A stretch of 43,035 nt of DNA from Ichthyophonus hoferi (GCA_002751075.1 NAOQ01000002.1:119192-162226); one strand, 5' to 3'. Numbered from the stretch's first letter, positions 1 to 16,543 are shown. Made by a program: numbers and translations. Notes: generated from the letters alone by a model not told the origin.

Positions 1-138
1 AGTAGGTAACGTAACGGTAACGTAAGTAGTAATAATAAGGTAAAGTAAGTAATAATAAGTAGTAGTAGTAGTATAAGTAATAATAAGTAAGTAAAGGTAA
101 AGGAAGGTAAGTAAGTACGGTTAGTAGTAGACTACGTA

Positions 139-180
<42 letters not shown>

Positions 181-825
181 AACCATAGTAGAATATTAAG
201 CAGGATTATAAATATAATATAATATATACCAAGCTAAGCTCATTTCTCAATGATATAATATAAAGATAGCAGCTTTAAAAGGATTGGCCGTAGATCATGC
301 GTAATAAACTTTAAACTAAAGCTCTGTAATGTTAATTACCATTTTCTAATTGGGAAACATGCCTACAAGGGGAGAGGGTTATAAAATAAGGTAGCCAATT
401 GAAAAGAAAGATTTTAATATAATTGGTGTAATTGGTGCATTTTATTACAACGCATTTAATTGGTGAGATATATTTCATGTTATTTCATTAGAAATTTAAA
501 ATAATAGTTTAATTTTTAATATTTTTCTTACTTGAATGTCAGGGTGAGTCACAACTAGCTTATGGATTGAGTAACCAAGTAAATAGGTTATATACTGCAT
601 AGTGACAGTGACATATATACATATATATATAGGGCGAGCATGCATTAAATTGGTATGAATTATAGTAGGGTACAGTACATTAAAATGTACTATATTGTAA
701 ATTATGCTATTATTAAATACTCTAATATTAAGACCTATACTAATATATAGTAAACCATTCAGTCTAGTACTATTCCACATTAAAAGTTAAACGGTCAATT
801 ATTACCATTATCCAACCTACTATAC
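1..825. repeat. Intron/edge sequence with GTA-type and (AT)n repeats
   Basis: No exon is visible here; it lies in the intron beyond the last visible RUFY exon. Positions 1-130 are a degenerate array of GTAA, GTAGTA and GGTAAC units, followed by a pure (AT)n run at about 140-178. The rest is AT-rich with no coding-like frame longer than chance. The small open frame on the minus strand near 496-780 has low-complexity Ile/Tyr/Asn composition and no recognisable domain. Confidence 0.7.
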
Positions 826-3800
826 CTGTCTCAAACTGCTTCAACATGGCCTGGTACATACTCTCCATGCCATTCATACTCTCTTTAAATGATAATCTTT
901 CTTCTGCCAACGTCTTCTCCAGCTCCTATGATTGTTGAGATATAAGTTGAAGTATGTATGTATTTGTAACTGCTCACTGTCCATAACTATGTGTGTGCTT
1001 ATATATATGTGTATGTGCACTAATATAAACTAAGCCCTAACAAATTGTTCAAATAAAGAAGAAGATAGAAGACGTCATTCATACGTTGTCACTGTTTATT
1101 ATATACGCTATCATATAACTATAGATTTAAATTCAAAATATAACTAATTTATTATACCAATTTTCATTTTTTGTAATATTTTCCATGTAAAAGTAGTCAG
1201 ACATTTCCTGTTTGAAAACAATGATTGAATATTGTTTAGGTATTCTGTATAATACTTATCATTAGTACTAGGTGTTTGTATGTGTGTAGCCCTCATTATC
1301 ATGTACAAAATAAGACCACACCTACCGCCACTCTAGCTGTATGCAGTTCCTTCATACGGTTATGTTCTATTTGTAAGGCTTGATATTTCCCCATTTCATG
1401 TAGTAGTTCATTCTGAAACCCCACAACCAATAAGCATCATGTAAATATAACTATCTGAAAAGAATTTTTTTAAAATACAAAAGGTATCTTAGACCCATAA
1501 TATCAAGTTAATAAATCCAAATAAAGAGTCTTGATGTGCTACGTTTAACCCTTATAGGGCCAATTTTAAGATCAAAACCTAATGATAGCCAATGACATAT
1601 CTTTAGACTAACCCAATACTAGACCAAACCGGCCAATAGAAGATAATTATGTACATGCACAGAGGTAACTATGCACAATAACGCGCATGCCTATTAACAT
1701 ATGGGAAATAGTTTTCAAAACTGCAGTGTTTCCTAAAGATGTTACTCGGGGATAGTTGGGTCCAACACTCATTGGGTGGATCAAAGACCATAAGAGAAAA
1801 GGTAGGAAAGAATAGAAGGAGTGTGTGTGTGTGCGATGGCAAGGATGTGGGCATGGTAAAAAAGAAAAAGAAAAGATAATCCTTAGTTTATATAAGTAAT
1901 AGGAATGTATTAAGTTAGATATTGTAACTTCATCTCGCATCTATTTATATGCGTCTGTTTTTAGTAAATATCAAAAATATCATATAATTGAAAGGCAAGG
2001 AATAGCAATCATTACAGGAAAAAAAGATATAATATAATATGATACTATATTATATATAGCAAGATCTAGTATAGTGTAACCATTTATGAAATTTTTTGTA
2101 TTGTAACCAACTAAAACATACTATTTAACACAACCAAGGAGAGTGATACCTTTTCCACTTGGAGGGTAGTCACCTTTGCATGAGACACGTCCAACTATGA
2201 TAGAAAACCACAGGTTAAGGGTTGGTAAGTAAGGGTTGCTAGTAGACAGTATATATAGTGTAGGTACTTAGATAGCATATAGGCTTAGACCTGCCCTACA
2301 ATATATATGTATATGTGTATATGACTATATAGATATATAATATAATACATACGATCCATTTCATACATTACCTATCTATCAAGCTATAAATATATCGTAA
2401 CCATTGCTCATTCATTATATATATGTACTATGTCCAGTTCATATCCATCCCCATCCACTTACCTCTGATCTTAATTTAGCTGCCAATGCTTCCATGTAAT
2501 TTTTCTGATCCACTAAGATAAGTATCTCATCACCAATCCGGTTGGCCTCTTCGAGTTTTGATTCACTCTCCTGTACCAATGACATACAGTGGTTGATACA
2601 TTACAATCCAACAAGAACCCGCAATTTACATAGTATACAGTATCTCTCAGTAGCATTTAGTGCATAGATTACTATTTTAATAGAAACAATATACAACTCT
2701 TATTAGTGCTAATAATATATATCTATCAATAATATATAATATATATATATAATTACTATTATAAATAACCAATACGAAAAAATGGTACATACGCTTAATC
2801 CTGAGGGGTCCAAGATACGGGGTACTACGTTATCTCTGTATAACAAACCAATTATATCGATGAGTTCAAAATAACTCCAATAATATGAGTAGATGAGTGG
2901 AGGATAAAACAATGGGCCAATACACGAGAGGAAAGCAAAATACATAGTAACATTTATAAGGTAGAGAGATATAGAGGATCGCATAGTGAAATACCTTGTA
3001 CATGGAGATAGGGAAGGATTGAAAAAGATATATATTTGTATTATATGTATACATATACATAACCTGTTGTTCATATATAAAAATTTTATTCTCAATATTT
3101 CTAAAACATTTTCATGTTTCTTCTGTATTTTATAAAATGTTTATATGATATAAATGCTCTGTATTTAATATATGATAAATGTATAGTAATTGGAAATAGT
3201 AGAGAAAAAGAATGAATAAGTGGCCGGTATATATATAAATATCGTTTAATAGTATCAAAGGAAGACAAGGCAATGATAGGGATGACAGATAACAACACTA
3301 TGAGGAGGGAATAAAGGTATATAGAGTGATAATTATATGTATGTAGGTGTATATGTACATGTGTATATAATAGTATGTGGGTATACGTGTGTGTGTATAT
3401 GTACATGTGTATATAATAGTATGTGGGTATACGTGTGTGTGTATATATATGTGTGTATTACAGTATGTGTGTATGTATGTATGAATATATATGTGTGCGT
3501 GCGTATGTATGTATGTATGTATGTATGTATGTATGTATGTATGATAATATGTATAATAGTATGATAGCACACAAGTAGGGCGAGGGAGTATAAACCAATA
3601 CAGAAAAGGAATATATACCTTCGGTAATTGCCATCCTTTAAGTATTGGGTAATGTCAATTACACCTGCCTGTTATAGGCCCGTGTTTTTAGTATATCATA
3701 CAAATATCATATAAAACAGTATCAAATTATAATAGAATATAAATCATTTAAGCCAATTTCCTCTATATGCCTTCATATCGTTGCCATAGTACACTAGGTG

Positions 3801-6800
3801 TACAGTATATTGATTTATAACTTTGGAAACTAGGTATTGATTTGACTTAGAACCAGCGAAATATCTAACAGCTAATAAAATCACGCCAAGGAAAGGAAAC
3901 CAATATATAAAACTACCTATTAGCATGTCGGAATAACACATACATAATAATTTTAACTGGTCCATATAGTTATATATTTATAAGTGACCTATGAGTGCCC
4001 TTTATAAATGTACAACAATATCGATGGCTATCCAGTATTACATCTAACTATATATTTCTCTGTCTTGTTACACTAAATTTCCTAAATATTAGACAGCCAT
4101 TATTAAAGCTACTAGTATTTCATTGTTGTGAGGCCTAGTTTTTGTGTAGGAATTTATCTCTCTCAAAACAATGCATATCTATGTAAGTTGTAACCACTAT
4201 ATTATAGCTGAATCCTAAAATAAATGCAGATACTGTGATTAAAGAGAAAGAACATAAGCTATTATAACTATGTTAGGATATGAGAGTGTGTACATAAGAG
4301 TGAACCAATCAGAAGCATAATCATCCGGTATATATAGCAATCCATAAATCAAAAGTCAATATTAAAAGCACCCACATCTTCCATATCAGAGCTCTTTAGA
4401 TCTATATTAGCATCTATCGCCCCTAAACCAACCAACAGACCAGCTACAACTGGGGCTTCCTCACAGCATAGTAGACCCCAACTCTCATAATACTCCCTGT
4501 AAGGGCAAGGGGGAGGGTAGAGCATGAGGGACCAACATTATATGCACATATACAGTGTATATATGATATATGCCTATGCATACCTCATAACATAAGTGCA
4601 TAGCTATGGTAGTACAATATATATCAGATAGGGGCAACTAAAAACAGACCTCTGCCAACCCATCTATCGTACAAAGTATTAGGATATTCGTCGGGCCATA
4701 AAATAAGGGAGCTAGCCATGCAATATATAGATCATTGTCATAGTACCAGTAGGTGCAGATATGCCTTCGCACACCTCTATATAATATTGCTCGTGTATTA
4801 AATTAAAAAATACTGTATGCAAAGAGTGTGGATTCACATTATAATAGAAGACATTACTATGCTATAAATTATAAGGTAATACTATGCAACATAACACAAT
4901 ATACTATTATATAATACACCATAATACAACACAACACATACAGGTATGTACAAAGAAAGCAAAGTATAAAGAAAAAGATGGCTACAAAGATATAGTAACA
5001 ACCTACATGGAATTCTTTTTGTTTTCAACTAGAATATTAAAGTAATCAGCCAAGTTTTTCTCCATCAAAGACAGACGAATCCAGGCACGACACCTGACAA
5101 TGTAACCCAATGGGTTAGAAAAACATATACATATATAGGTACATGCATGCATATATATATACATGTATTTGGCTTTCCCTATCACTAATCATCACCCCAT
5201 TATATATATATAATGGTATCATCTCTCTATGTATAGCCCTCATATTTTATCCACTATTCCAATACTTCTGTGTGTGTTTCTTTCTTCTTGTATCTCTATC
5301 TCCCCCCTTATCATTCTCTTGATAGTCAACACCACCCACCCCCACCTACCTTGCTACATCAGACTGTAAGCTAGGTATATTCCTTAGAGTTTCTAGTGAT
5401 TGTCTAGCGTGTTCTATATGAGAGAGACCAGTACAGATATAGTCCCAGAAGGCTGTGCCTGGCTTACTGCTACCAAACAGACTCTTCTTAACTGGATAGG
5501 TAATAGGGAAGAGGAGAGAGGGAGAAGAGAGGTGGGGGAGACAGAGTGTGTTTAAATGACTACTCCATTAAAGGTGATACCCTATAGTGCCTTGGGGTTA
5601 AGGAAGGAGGTAGTGTATGCGTAAATATGCATATGTGTATATGTATATGAAAATATTTCCAAGTATTAACTATAGATCATATATGCTTTTTATCATTAAA
5701 TATAATAATAAATTACTAAACCATAAGCCAATAAAACCCTGTGTATAAAAGGCACACACCAATTAAGCCATGGCGCATAGTATATTCTAACATTACACAG
5801 AACTGTTGCAATGGCTCATGTAGTTCAGTTAATTGGTGTCTTTGTTCTACTCCTGTTTCTATCAAACGTTTCACTGCTAGCTGCAACATTTGCAGGAGAT
5901 TCTTTCTCTGCATCTATAGGATATAGGGAAGGGAGAGGGCGTAGGGAGGTTGGCGGGTAGGGAAGAAGGTGAGAAGTGAAGAAGTAGGTGTGATGACTAA
6001 TAACATATAAGTATGTATTATAAAGTGCATCTCCTATCCTCCTCTTTATCTACAGTAACCTCAATCATGACTCCCATTCCTATTCAGTGCATTTTTCGCA
6101 GTTATCCAACCATACAGGTTTTTCCTTTTAAATTTAATACATAATCACTATCTACGTCCTTTATCATTCTCTACACAGTCCGTCACCTTCATACTCAAAT
6201 AGCCTTTTTCCCGCGCCCTTTTTTCTTTTTGTATTTCTTTTCCCTATATTTTTATCTTCTCCCTCTTATATAAGGTAGATAGTTGCCATCTCCAACCAAC
6301 TCATGTACCACAAGGTAAAAATAGTACCACATAAGGTAAAGGCACAGCCATATAAGATAATAACATTATCAATATAAGGTAACAACATTACTACATAAGG
6401 TAATAACACTACTACGTAAGGTAACATCACTAACACATAAAGTAACATATTGACACCTAACCTACCGCATGTGCTATCCAATTGGCATCCTTCATGATAG
6501 GAGGAGGGACAGTGGAAGCAACTGGGGTAGTCGATGGGGGTGTACTGGGATTTTTAAAATCAAAAAGTGACAACAACGAGCTCCTTGACCAATTACTGGT
6601 AGTAAGTTGAGATGGGATTTTCTCGCTCACGGGTAATACCATAGTCTAGTAAAAAGGATGGAGGTCAGGGTGGGAGTATATGATAGAATATAGCTTGGCT
6701 ATGAAAGATATTACGGGGTAGGATAAAATATTGAATAGTTTGAGGGGGAGTATGTAAGAATATATATATATATATATAAATTGACTGATATGATTGATAT

Positions 6801-6832
6801 TAGAACTAAGGTGAGCGAGTAGCTAAACAAAG

Positions 6833-6864
<32 letters not shown>

Positions 6865-7369
6865 CGGTATGTGCGTATATGTATGTATTTATATGTATGT
6901 GTGTAAATGTATGTGTGTATATGTATGTGTATACGCATGCATGGCTGCATATGAGGTAGAAGAGGAGAGAAAGGAACGCAAACAATGTGCGAACATTTTT
7001 TCATCTACTTACTCAGCCCACTCCTCCCATTACAACTACAACAGGTGCATAAAAAAATTGAAATAAAATTTGTGAAGAACAATATAAATTCAAGAATATA
7101 AAGAGACACCAAAGGAATAGATAGAACTGGTTAGGGTAGCTCAGCATGTGTGGGTATCAAGACCATGTAAACTCTGTAAGACAGTATATGTAGAGCTATC
7201 GCATTGCAATGTTTCATTCATCTTCACGAAATAAACATTCGTATACTAGCGAATAAAAAGGAAAAAAATAAATAAGCATAAACGTAGGGTAGTCAGAATA
7301 CTGTTATCGTCCCGCCCCACTTTTACTCACTTCTACAAGCATTTCTTCCCCTTTTTCCGGAGAATCCAT
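826..7369 (-). CDS. RUFY: RUFY-family RUN-domain protein, 12 exons, 3' end beyond the left edge
   Basis: RUFY proteins are cytosolic endosome/lysosome adaptors with a RUN domain, long coiled coils and usually a C-terminal FYVE zinc finger. Exons (transcription order): 7369-7331, 6645-6466, 5913-5760, 5491-5350, 5093-5007, 4496-4372, 3664-3619, 2835-2793, 2570-2463, 2194-2150, 1412-1326, 925-826. All junctions are GT-AG and keep phase, giving about 385 residues. The RUN domain is roughly residues 74-258: APLQQF-like HEPLQQFCVMLEYTMRHGL, then VKKSLFG, CRAWIRLSLMEKNLADYF, EYYESW, GLLVGLGAIDAN and GVIDITQYLKDGN, all closely matching RUFY1-3. Residues after about 290 start with the RUFY landmark LVDQKNYMEAL and become heptad-like coiled coil (exons 9-12). 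The start ATG at 7369 has an in-frame TAA 18 nt upstream. The N-terminal 73 residues are Ser/Thr/Pro-rich and not conserved. Which vertebrate paralogue (RUFY1-4) it matches cannot be told without the C terminus. Confidence 0.93.
2793..2835 (-). other. RUFY: 43-nt RUFY exon 8 (linker between RUN domain and coiled coil)
   Basis: This short exon encodes the end of Arg plus DNVVPRILDPSGLS. It enters at phase 2 and leaves at phase 0, exactly what joins exon 7 (ends CGA AG) to exon 9 (starts GAG AGT). Acceptor ttatacag and donor GTATGT are consensus. If skipped, exon 7 would need an inferior acceptor inside exon 9 (gagag, with TGAATC following), which also keeps frame. Skipping with a 7-nt acceptor shift is therefore a conceivable alternative. 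Confidence 0.75.
3337..3560. repeat. GT/AT-rich compound microsatellite with a 46-bp duplicated unit
   Basis: Within RUFY intron 7. A 46-bp unit beginning gtatatgtacatgtgtatat occurs twice in perfect tandem (3349-3394 and 3395-3440). It is followed by a (GTAT)n run at about 3464-3543. The three overlapping open frames here (Tyr/Ile/His-only or Val/Cys-only) are products of the repeat, not genes. Confidence 0.9.
6305..6452. repeat. About 21-bp minisatellite, seven diverged units
   Basis: Within RUFY intron 2, just downstream of exon 2. The units read approximately ACATAAGGTAACAACACTACT and are spaced 21-23 bp. Seven copies can be recognised by their repeated AAGGTAA or AAGATAA core. Confidence 0.85.
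6755..6950. repeat. (AT)n and ATGT/GTGT microsatellites
   Basis: RUFY intron 1 holds two (AT)n runs (about 6758-6779 and 6832-6846) and a degenerate ATGTGTGT/ATGTATGT tract to about 6940. Open frames over this tract are low-complexity shadows. Confidence 0.85.
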
Positions 7370-9544
7370 GTTATTGTGTTGATATTATATTATATTATCC
7401 AGTATTAATTTATTTGTTGCTCTTTATTAATAGTATAGTTATAGAGCATAATAAATAAAATACAATAAAGCTGATAAGAGCCAAGAAAATAATTGGGATA
7501 AAATTATATTATATAAATATGTATTTTATTGAGATGACAAATTGTATTAAATAAATTATTATGGTTGATCATTAGTAAATAATTAATAATTCCAATCTTA
7601 AACTAATAATACTGTTATAATTGAACATTTGAAAATAAAACTATTATATTATAACTAAATACATATTAATATAACTATTATATTATTAATATTTATGGAA
7701 AATTCATCATAATATTAAAAAGTAATTAATGTTATCATCCAACAATTAATACCAATCTTAAATAGATATCTTCTATATTGATGAGGAATTTTTACTGGAG
7801 ATATGTAACATAATTGTTATCAATAATATTTCGTTTTGAATCAGTAATTGGATCAAGGCGGGCGACAGTATTATCGAATCAGTCAGTAGTCGATTGAAAA
7901 AAAATGTTGAACTTGTCAATATGTCCTGTGATGACTGTCTCCTTCTGGATGATAGCTATGATCAGATCTGCTCCATTCTCTAGTAGAAGTTTGCTATTGC
8001 TGATATTTTATATTTTATATGGAAAGTACCGATACAACTTTACCTCTACGGAGTATGCTGTTTACCTAGTATATGAGAAATCATATTTGAACGATTAAGT
8101 CATATTTCTTGTTTAGAAATGAATAACCAAACAAATTAAACTTTATGGCCCAAATTGGATTAGATTCAGTATGGCGTACATGATCTGTAAAAACAACTAT
8201 CTAGATATTTTGCAGAGAAGGCTTAAATAGTTTATCATGGTCACAAAACCTAATAATTTTATTAAGTCAACGATCCATAAATGCCAAAAACACTTCACCC
8301 CAACCCTACATCCATCTACTGACTCTACCTGTAGAGACTCAATTTTATTACTCTTATACACTGACTTCAAATCTGCATTTGAACTATTAGCATTTCCACC
8401 ATCAAAGTGACATCAAGGTAATGTGCAAACAACTGTATAACTCCCACATATTGCCTCAGCTGCCAGCTGCCAGACGCCAGACGCTAGAGCCTACAACAGA
8501 ACCAGAGCTTGAACAAGAGCCAAAGCATGCAACAGCATTTAAAATAGAATTTGAACAACTGCTTTCCGTTTTTTTACATTGGGTGCCATACCACCGCCAC
8601 TTTTGAATGTCATCAGGAGTTAGCTAGTTCATTTAGTGAGCCACAAGCCTAGCCAAGCAATCGCCATGTTAAGTTTATTTTCACATTCGTTTTTCGTATT
8701 ATATATATGCCCTAGGTGAAATAATCCGCCCAGATCAAGGAGGGCTGTTAGAACAGGAGTATTTAATTAATTTAAGTATTTCTTTACGTAGCCTGAAAAA
8801 TAGTTGGTGCAATCTATTGGTATTGATCTACAAAAATTGAACCAGCCAATGGTAGAGATCCTGTAACTATATAATCAACCATTTCAGATCATATGTTCTG
8901 GGGTCCAGATAGCGTATTGCTTAAGCACCCTGCACATGGCAAGTCCTGCTAACTTTTTTAAAAAATAAAAAATAAGTCTTACCATATATGTATTCTGTGT
9001 ATGCAAAGGGGCACATTAAAATGCACTTTAATTTGGTATCTTCTCTCCTTCTAAACAAATATAGGTCTTAGGAACGCTCCAGTCTCTACTTATTATTCCT
9101 AACATTAGGTTTAAATTATTTGCCTTTAATTTGTATTAAGTTTGACATATTGCTCTCAAATGATAGACTCGTGTTGTGATAATAATTAGTAACATAATTT
9201 AATATAGGCACACATCAGCGATGAGTCGTATATAAGTTTGGATAATGTAAAATCAAGTTAGTATAAAACCAGTGAGACGTTCGTTAACTCGGGGCATAAT
9301 TGTTTTATTCTACAATTTTGTGAACATATACACATGCATACCATTTTTTAAGACTATTTGCCCAAAATGCATCTTTTCTCCTTGTAGTTATAGAAATATA
9401 CTAGCAATTTAAGTTATTTTCTATAATATTAGTGCTATTTTATTCGATTGTCTACCAAAAAAAAGCCACATCGTTAGAAGAAGTGATAGGAATAATAAGT
9501 AGAGACAGAAGTGCTCATTTGATTTATATTTATTTAGAAGGAGA

Positions 9545-9645
9545 GAAAATATCGAATTAAAGAATTTTTTAACGTTTCTCTTTGCATACGTGAAGTACGG
9601 ATATGCCAAGACACTTTTTAAAAAAAAATTAAACAAGTCAGCAGG
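9545..9645. repeat. Diverged direct repeat, copy 1
   Basis: The stretch from gaaaatatcgaattaaag through tttgcatacgtgaagtacgg to caagtcagcagg resembles 9966-10060 along its length with many substitutions. The two copies are about 420 bp apart in the same orientation. The best conserved block is TTTGCATACG-TGAAGTACGGATA against TTTACATACG-CGGAGTACAGATA. Confidence 0.6.
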
Positions 9646-9965
9646 CCTTGTCTTAGGCAGGATGTCTAAGCAATGAGTTAGCTGGACACCAAAACTTAAT
9701 CTGAAATGGCTTATTCTAGTTGCTAAGCCTTTGCCACTGGCTCGTTCAATTTTGATTGATTATCTTGGATAGCAATTTAACATCTAAAGACTACGAACTA
9801 TTTTTCCAGACTAGATACATAATAATAATTGCTAATATTATTAATAATTATAAAAAAGAAGTACTTTAATTAAATAAATATTCATGCTTTTACAAAAATA
9901 TATCAAATTATTAGAGATAAGTACAGAGATATTTGTTCCCTGTGACCTTATATCTATTCGGAATT

Positions 9966-10060
9966 GAAAGAATATCGACTAAGGGGGTGTTTTAGCGTGT
10001 ACCTTTACATACGCGGAGTACAGATAGGCTGATACTTTATTGTTATTAAGCAAATCACCA
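9966..10060. repeat. Diverged direct repeat, copy 2
   Basis: Partner of 9545-9645. It contains gaaagaatatcgactaag, then the tttacatacgcggagtacag block and caaatcaccag. Similarity seems to continue weakly downstream in both copies (aggcaggatg against aggctaggag, then caatgagtt). This suggests that a unit of at least 150 bp was duplicated long ago. Confidence 0.6.
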
Positions 10061-11222
10061 GATGTAAAAGGATTAGACCTTTAAGTTTAGTAAGGCTAGG
10101 AGAGCTCAATGAGTTTAAACATATTTGCAAATTTAATTTAATGCCGCCGAGTTTAGACTCCGTTACAACTGACGTCTTTAGAGGAAAATATTTTAAATAA
10201 CAAGTTTTGCTTCTTTTTTTTCTTTTCTTGAGACCACGTGAAGGTTTCATGTATTCTTCTGTGCTAATAGACATCACATATGGCTGTATTAAAAATGCTT
10301 ATATTATAGCCTATCACAAGGGTTATTTAAAATCCAAGGTGATAAGGCAAGGAAGCATTGAGCTGAATTTGTTATTGAAGGAAACCACAAAACATAATAT
10401 GAGCAATTCATTGACACCACAAAGCTCAGCAATAATGCATGTACACCTGTAGAATTGGAGACCTCTAATCAATCATCAACAGCTCACATTAATAAAGGAT
10501 TTAATTCTACTTTTATTGGTGCTACCTCTGAAAGCATAAATAAATTAAAAAAATCTAACAATTGACAAGAATTAACGTTCAGAGATACAATATGAATTTT
10601 ACTATGCCAATATAGGATGCACGGAAATCTCGGATCAATCTGAGGATATGTTTTAAGCACCAATAACAAACCAAAATTAATTTGGTCGTTAGGCAAGCCA
10701 ATGATTATAATTATATATATCTCTTACTTTCATTGGACTGGTACAAAATATCAAGTTTATTATAAATTAAGTTTAGGAGTGTAAAGATTCGTGTGTATGA
10801 TGGGGTCATACTCAATAAATATGCTTTGCTTTTAGTTAATCTTCTACTTAAAATCATTGAATGCTATTCAATATGAATAAAATGCTTACTACAGCATGTA
10901 ATTGATCAATTAAAATTGGCCCCAAAATATAAAAGATGGTCTGAAATCATTAATCGTAAAACAAATCGTCTAGGCAATCCTATTGGTAGTTGTAATTAAT
11001 AATTTATAATTAGTAAAATATTCCCGGTCTTACATTATATTATACTATATTGTCATATTATATCATAATACACTAACTTATATTACATTATATATTACAT
11101 GATATTAGTATACCATATTATGCCATATATTTTAAATTTTTTTAATTAAAAGTGCAATTTTGCAATTTAAAATAACAAAAACGCATTAATAATATGTAGC
11201 ATGACATAGTTCATAAAATATA

Positions 11223-11311
11223 GTATAATATAATTAATAGTATATAGCATAATATAATTAAAAATATGTAGTATAATATAGTTAATAGGATATAATAAAA
11301 TATAGTTGAGG
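11223..11311. repeat. 24-bp AT-rich minisatellite, about 3.7 units
   Basis: Successive units begin gtataatataattaatag, gcataatataattaaaaa, gtataatatagttaatag and ataaaatatagttgaggg at exact 24-bp spacing. It lies about 390-470 bp upstream of the ATG5 start codon. Confidence 0.85.
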
Positions 11312-11571
11312 GAATAGAATTTTAAAGATTATTTTCATTAGCAAGTTAATCCATTGGCTAATCTTAAACAATGGTAAAAGTTAAGCTGATTTTTTCTTCG
11401 TTTATTTACATTTAACTCTCATATTTATGAGCCAATACACACGATCAACTATCTAGTCTTATTTAGCTTGTCTATAGCACTTACTGTAGCAGTATTCGTC
11501 ACCGCAGCAAGCGGTTGAACAACTATAAAAAATTGTGAAATGTCTTTAGTTGTTGTACTATAAATAACAAT

Positions 11572-11615
11572 TTGTAGCCCTAAGTCACAAACATTGTAGC
11601 CCTAAATCACAAACG
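11572..11615 (+). promoter_or_regulatory. 22-bp direct repeat in the proximal ATG5 upstream region
   Basis: Two adjacent 22-bp units, TTGTAGCCCTAAGTCACAAA plus CA and TTGTAGCCCTAAATCACAAA plus CG, differ at only two positions. They end 79 bp before the ATG5 start codon. Their position and their higher GC than the surroundings make them a candidate paired factor-binding site. No known factor motif is matched with confidence. Confidence 0.45.
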
Positions 11616-11694
11616 TCATTAACTACCACAGAAACTTATTCTTTTTAATCGTTATACGTATTCCGCGACGCTCTGTTAATTTGTAAACATAAAC

Positions 11695-15933
<4,239 letters not shown>

Positions 15934-16261
15934 TACCGTAGTTATCTTACATTCGTAATATTTTGCCTAAATGCTCCATAGCTTTCTCTTTAAATGTTTA
16001 TGTTTTATATTTAGAGCAGGTGTTTGTGCCGTTTTTATAGTTTTTATGAACCTGAGTGCGCCTATGTTGTCAACTGATCTATATATTCTATTCAGTTCAA
16101 AAAGCTTATGTACATACACCGACAAATGTATAACATTTTCATGTCAAAACTCCTGGTAGCACTTATTTTGGTTTATATAATACTTGTGTTTTTTAAAACA
16201 GACACCTCTTAGGTAATAGAGTAGACTGCATTTGGGTATTTACTGTATGCATCTACGTTTA

Positions 16262-16267
16262 ATTAAA
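16262..16267 (+). terminator. ATG5: Candidate ATG5 polyadenylation signal (ATTAAA)
   Basis: ATTAAA, the commonest variant of AATAAA, lies about 330 nt after the ATG5 stop codon. I found no canonical AATAAA between the stop and the gap. Position and motif only. Confidence 0.3.
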
Positions 16268-16441
16268 GTATGTTACCTAGATTGAATAATTAATTGGAAC
16301 ATGTGCATCGATTTAATAGATTATATTCAAGTTGTTACAGATTTTAATTGACTACTATGGTGTGTAGATGTGGACTTGAGTGCTTTGTATATGGTGACTT
16401 TTAAGTATTTTGTAACATCAATAATTGAGGCCTTTATTTTT

Positions 16442-16543
16442 CTTTTAAATGGGGGCTAACTTGACCCATTTTAAGATTTTTTCAAGTACTCCTATCCCAG
16501 CAATTCTGTTTTTTACTTATTTTTGATATAATAATCAAGCATT
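16442..16543 (+). repeat. 102-bp direct copy abutting the left side of the N gap
   Basis: This segment, starting cttttaaatgggggctaact and ending ataatcaagcatt, is identical over all 102 bases to 17167-17268 on the other side of the N run. It ends exactly where the Ns begin, and its partner begins exactly where they end. This is the pattern expected when two overlapping contig ends were scaffolded without being merged. Confidence 0.95.

Larger units (their letters stand above)
7850..10700. pseudogene. Zone of decayed coding-like fragments, family not identified
   Basis: Several short stretches have protein-like composition, unlike the Ile/Tyr/Lys noise around them. Plus strand: about 7852-7990, 8421-8606 (Pro/Glu-rich centre), 8805-8960 and 10330-10560 (Ser/Thr/Asn-rich). 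Minus strand: about 8090-8415, 10005-10277 (with a KKRKKRSK basic run) and 10484-10696. None has a recognisable domain and no good exon chain joins them. They look like the remains of one or more old elements or of a dead gene, interrupted many times. Strand and family are uncertain because both strands give plausible frames. Confidence 0.35.
7370..11694. other. Head-to-head spacer between RUFY and ATG5
   Basis: This 4.3 kb spacer separates the divergent start codons of RUFY (minus) and ATG5 (plus), so both promoters must lie here unless upstream non-coding exons exist. No intact gene is visible. It holds AT-rich DNA (7380-7850), coding-like relics (about 7850-10700), a diverged direct repeat (9545-9645 and 9966-10060), a 24-bp minisatellite (11223-11311) and a 22-bp promoter-proximal duplication (11572-11615). 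Confidence 0.8.

Noticed and set aside
3298-3572. His/Thr/Ile/Tyr-rich frames on both strands
   Set aside because: Translations of the GTAT/GT microsatellite.
7037-7059. Exon-like segment on the minus strand between RUFY exons 1 and 2
   Set aside because: Good-looking splice sites, but a length of 23 nt breaks the frame between two phase-0 exons and it reads a stop at once.
7129-7200. tRNA-like start ggttagggtagctcagcatg
   Set aside because: The A box is imperfect, and there is no B box, anticodon stem or acceptor stem.
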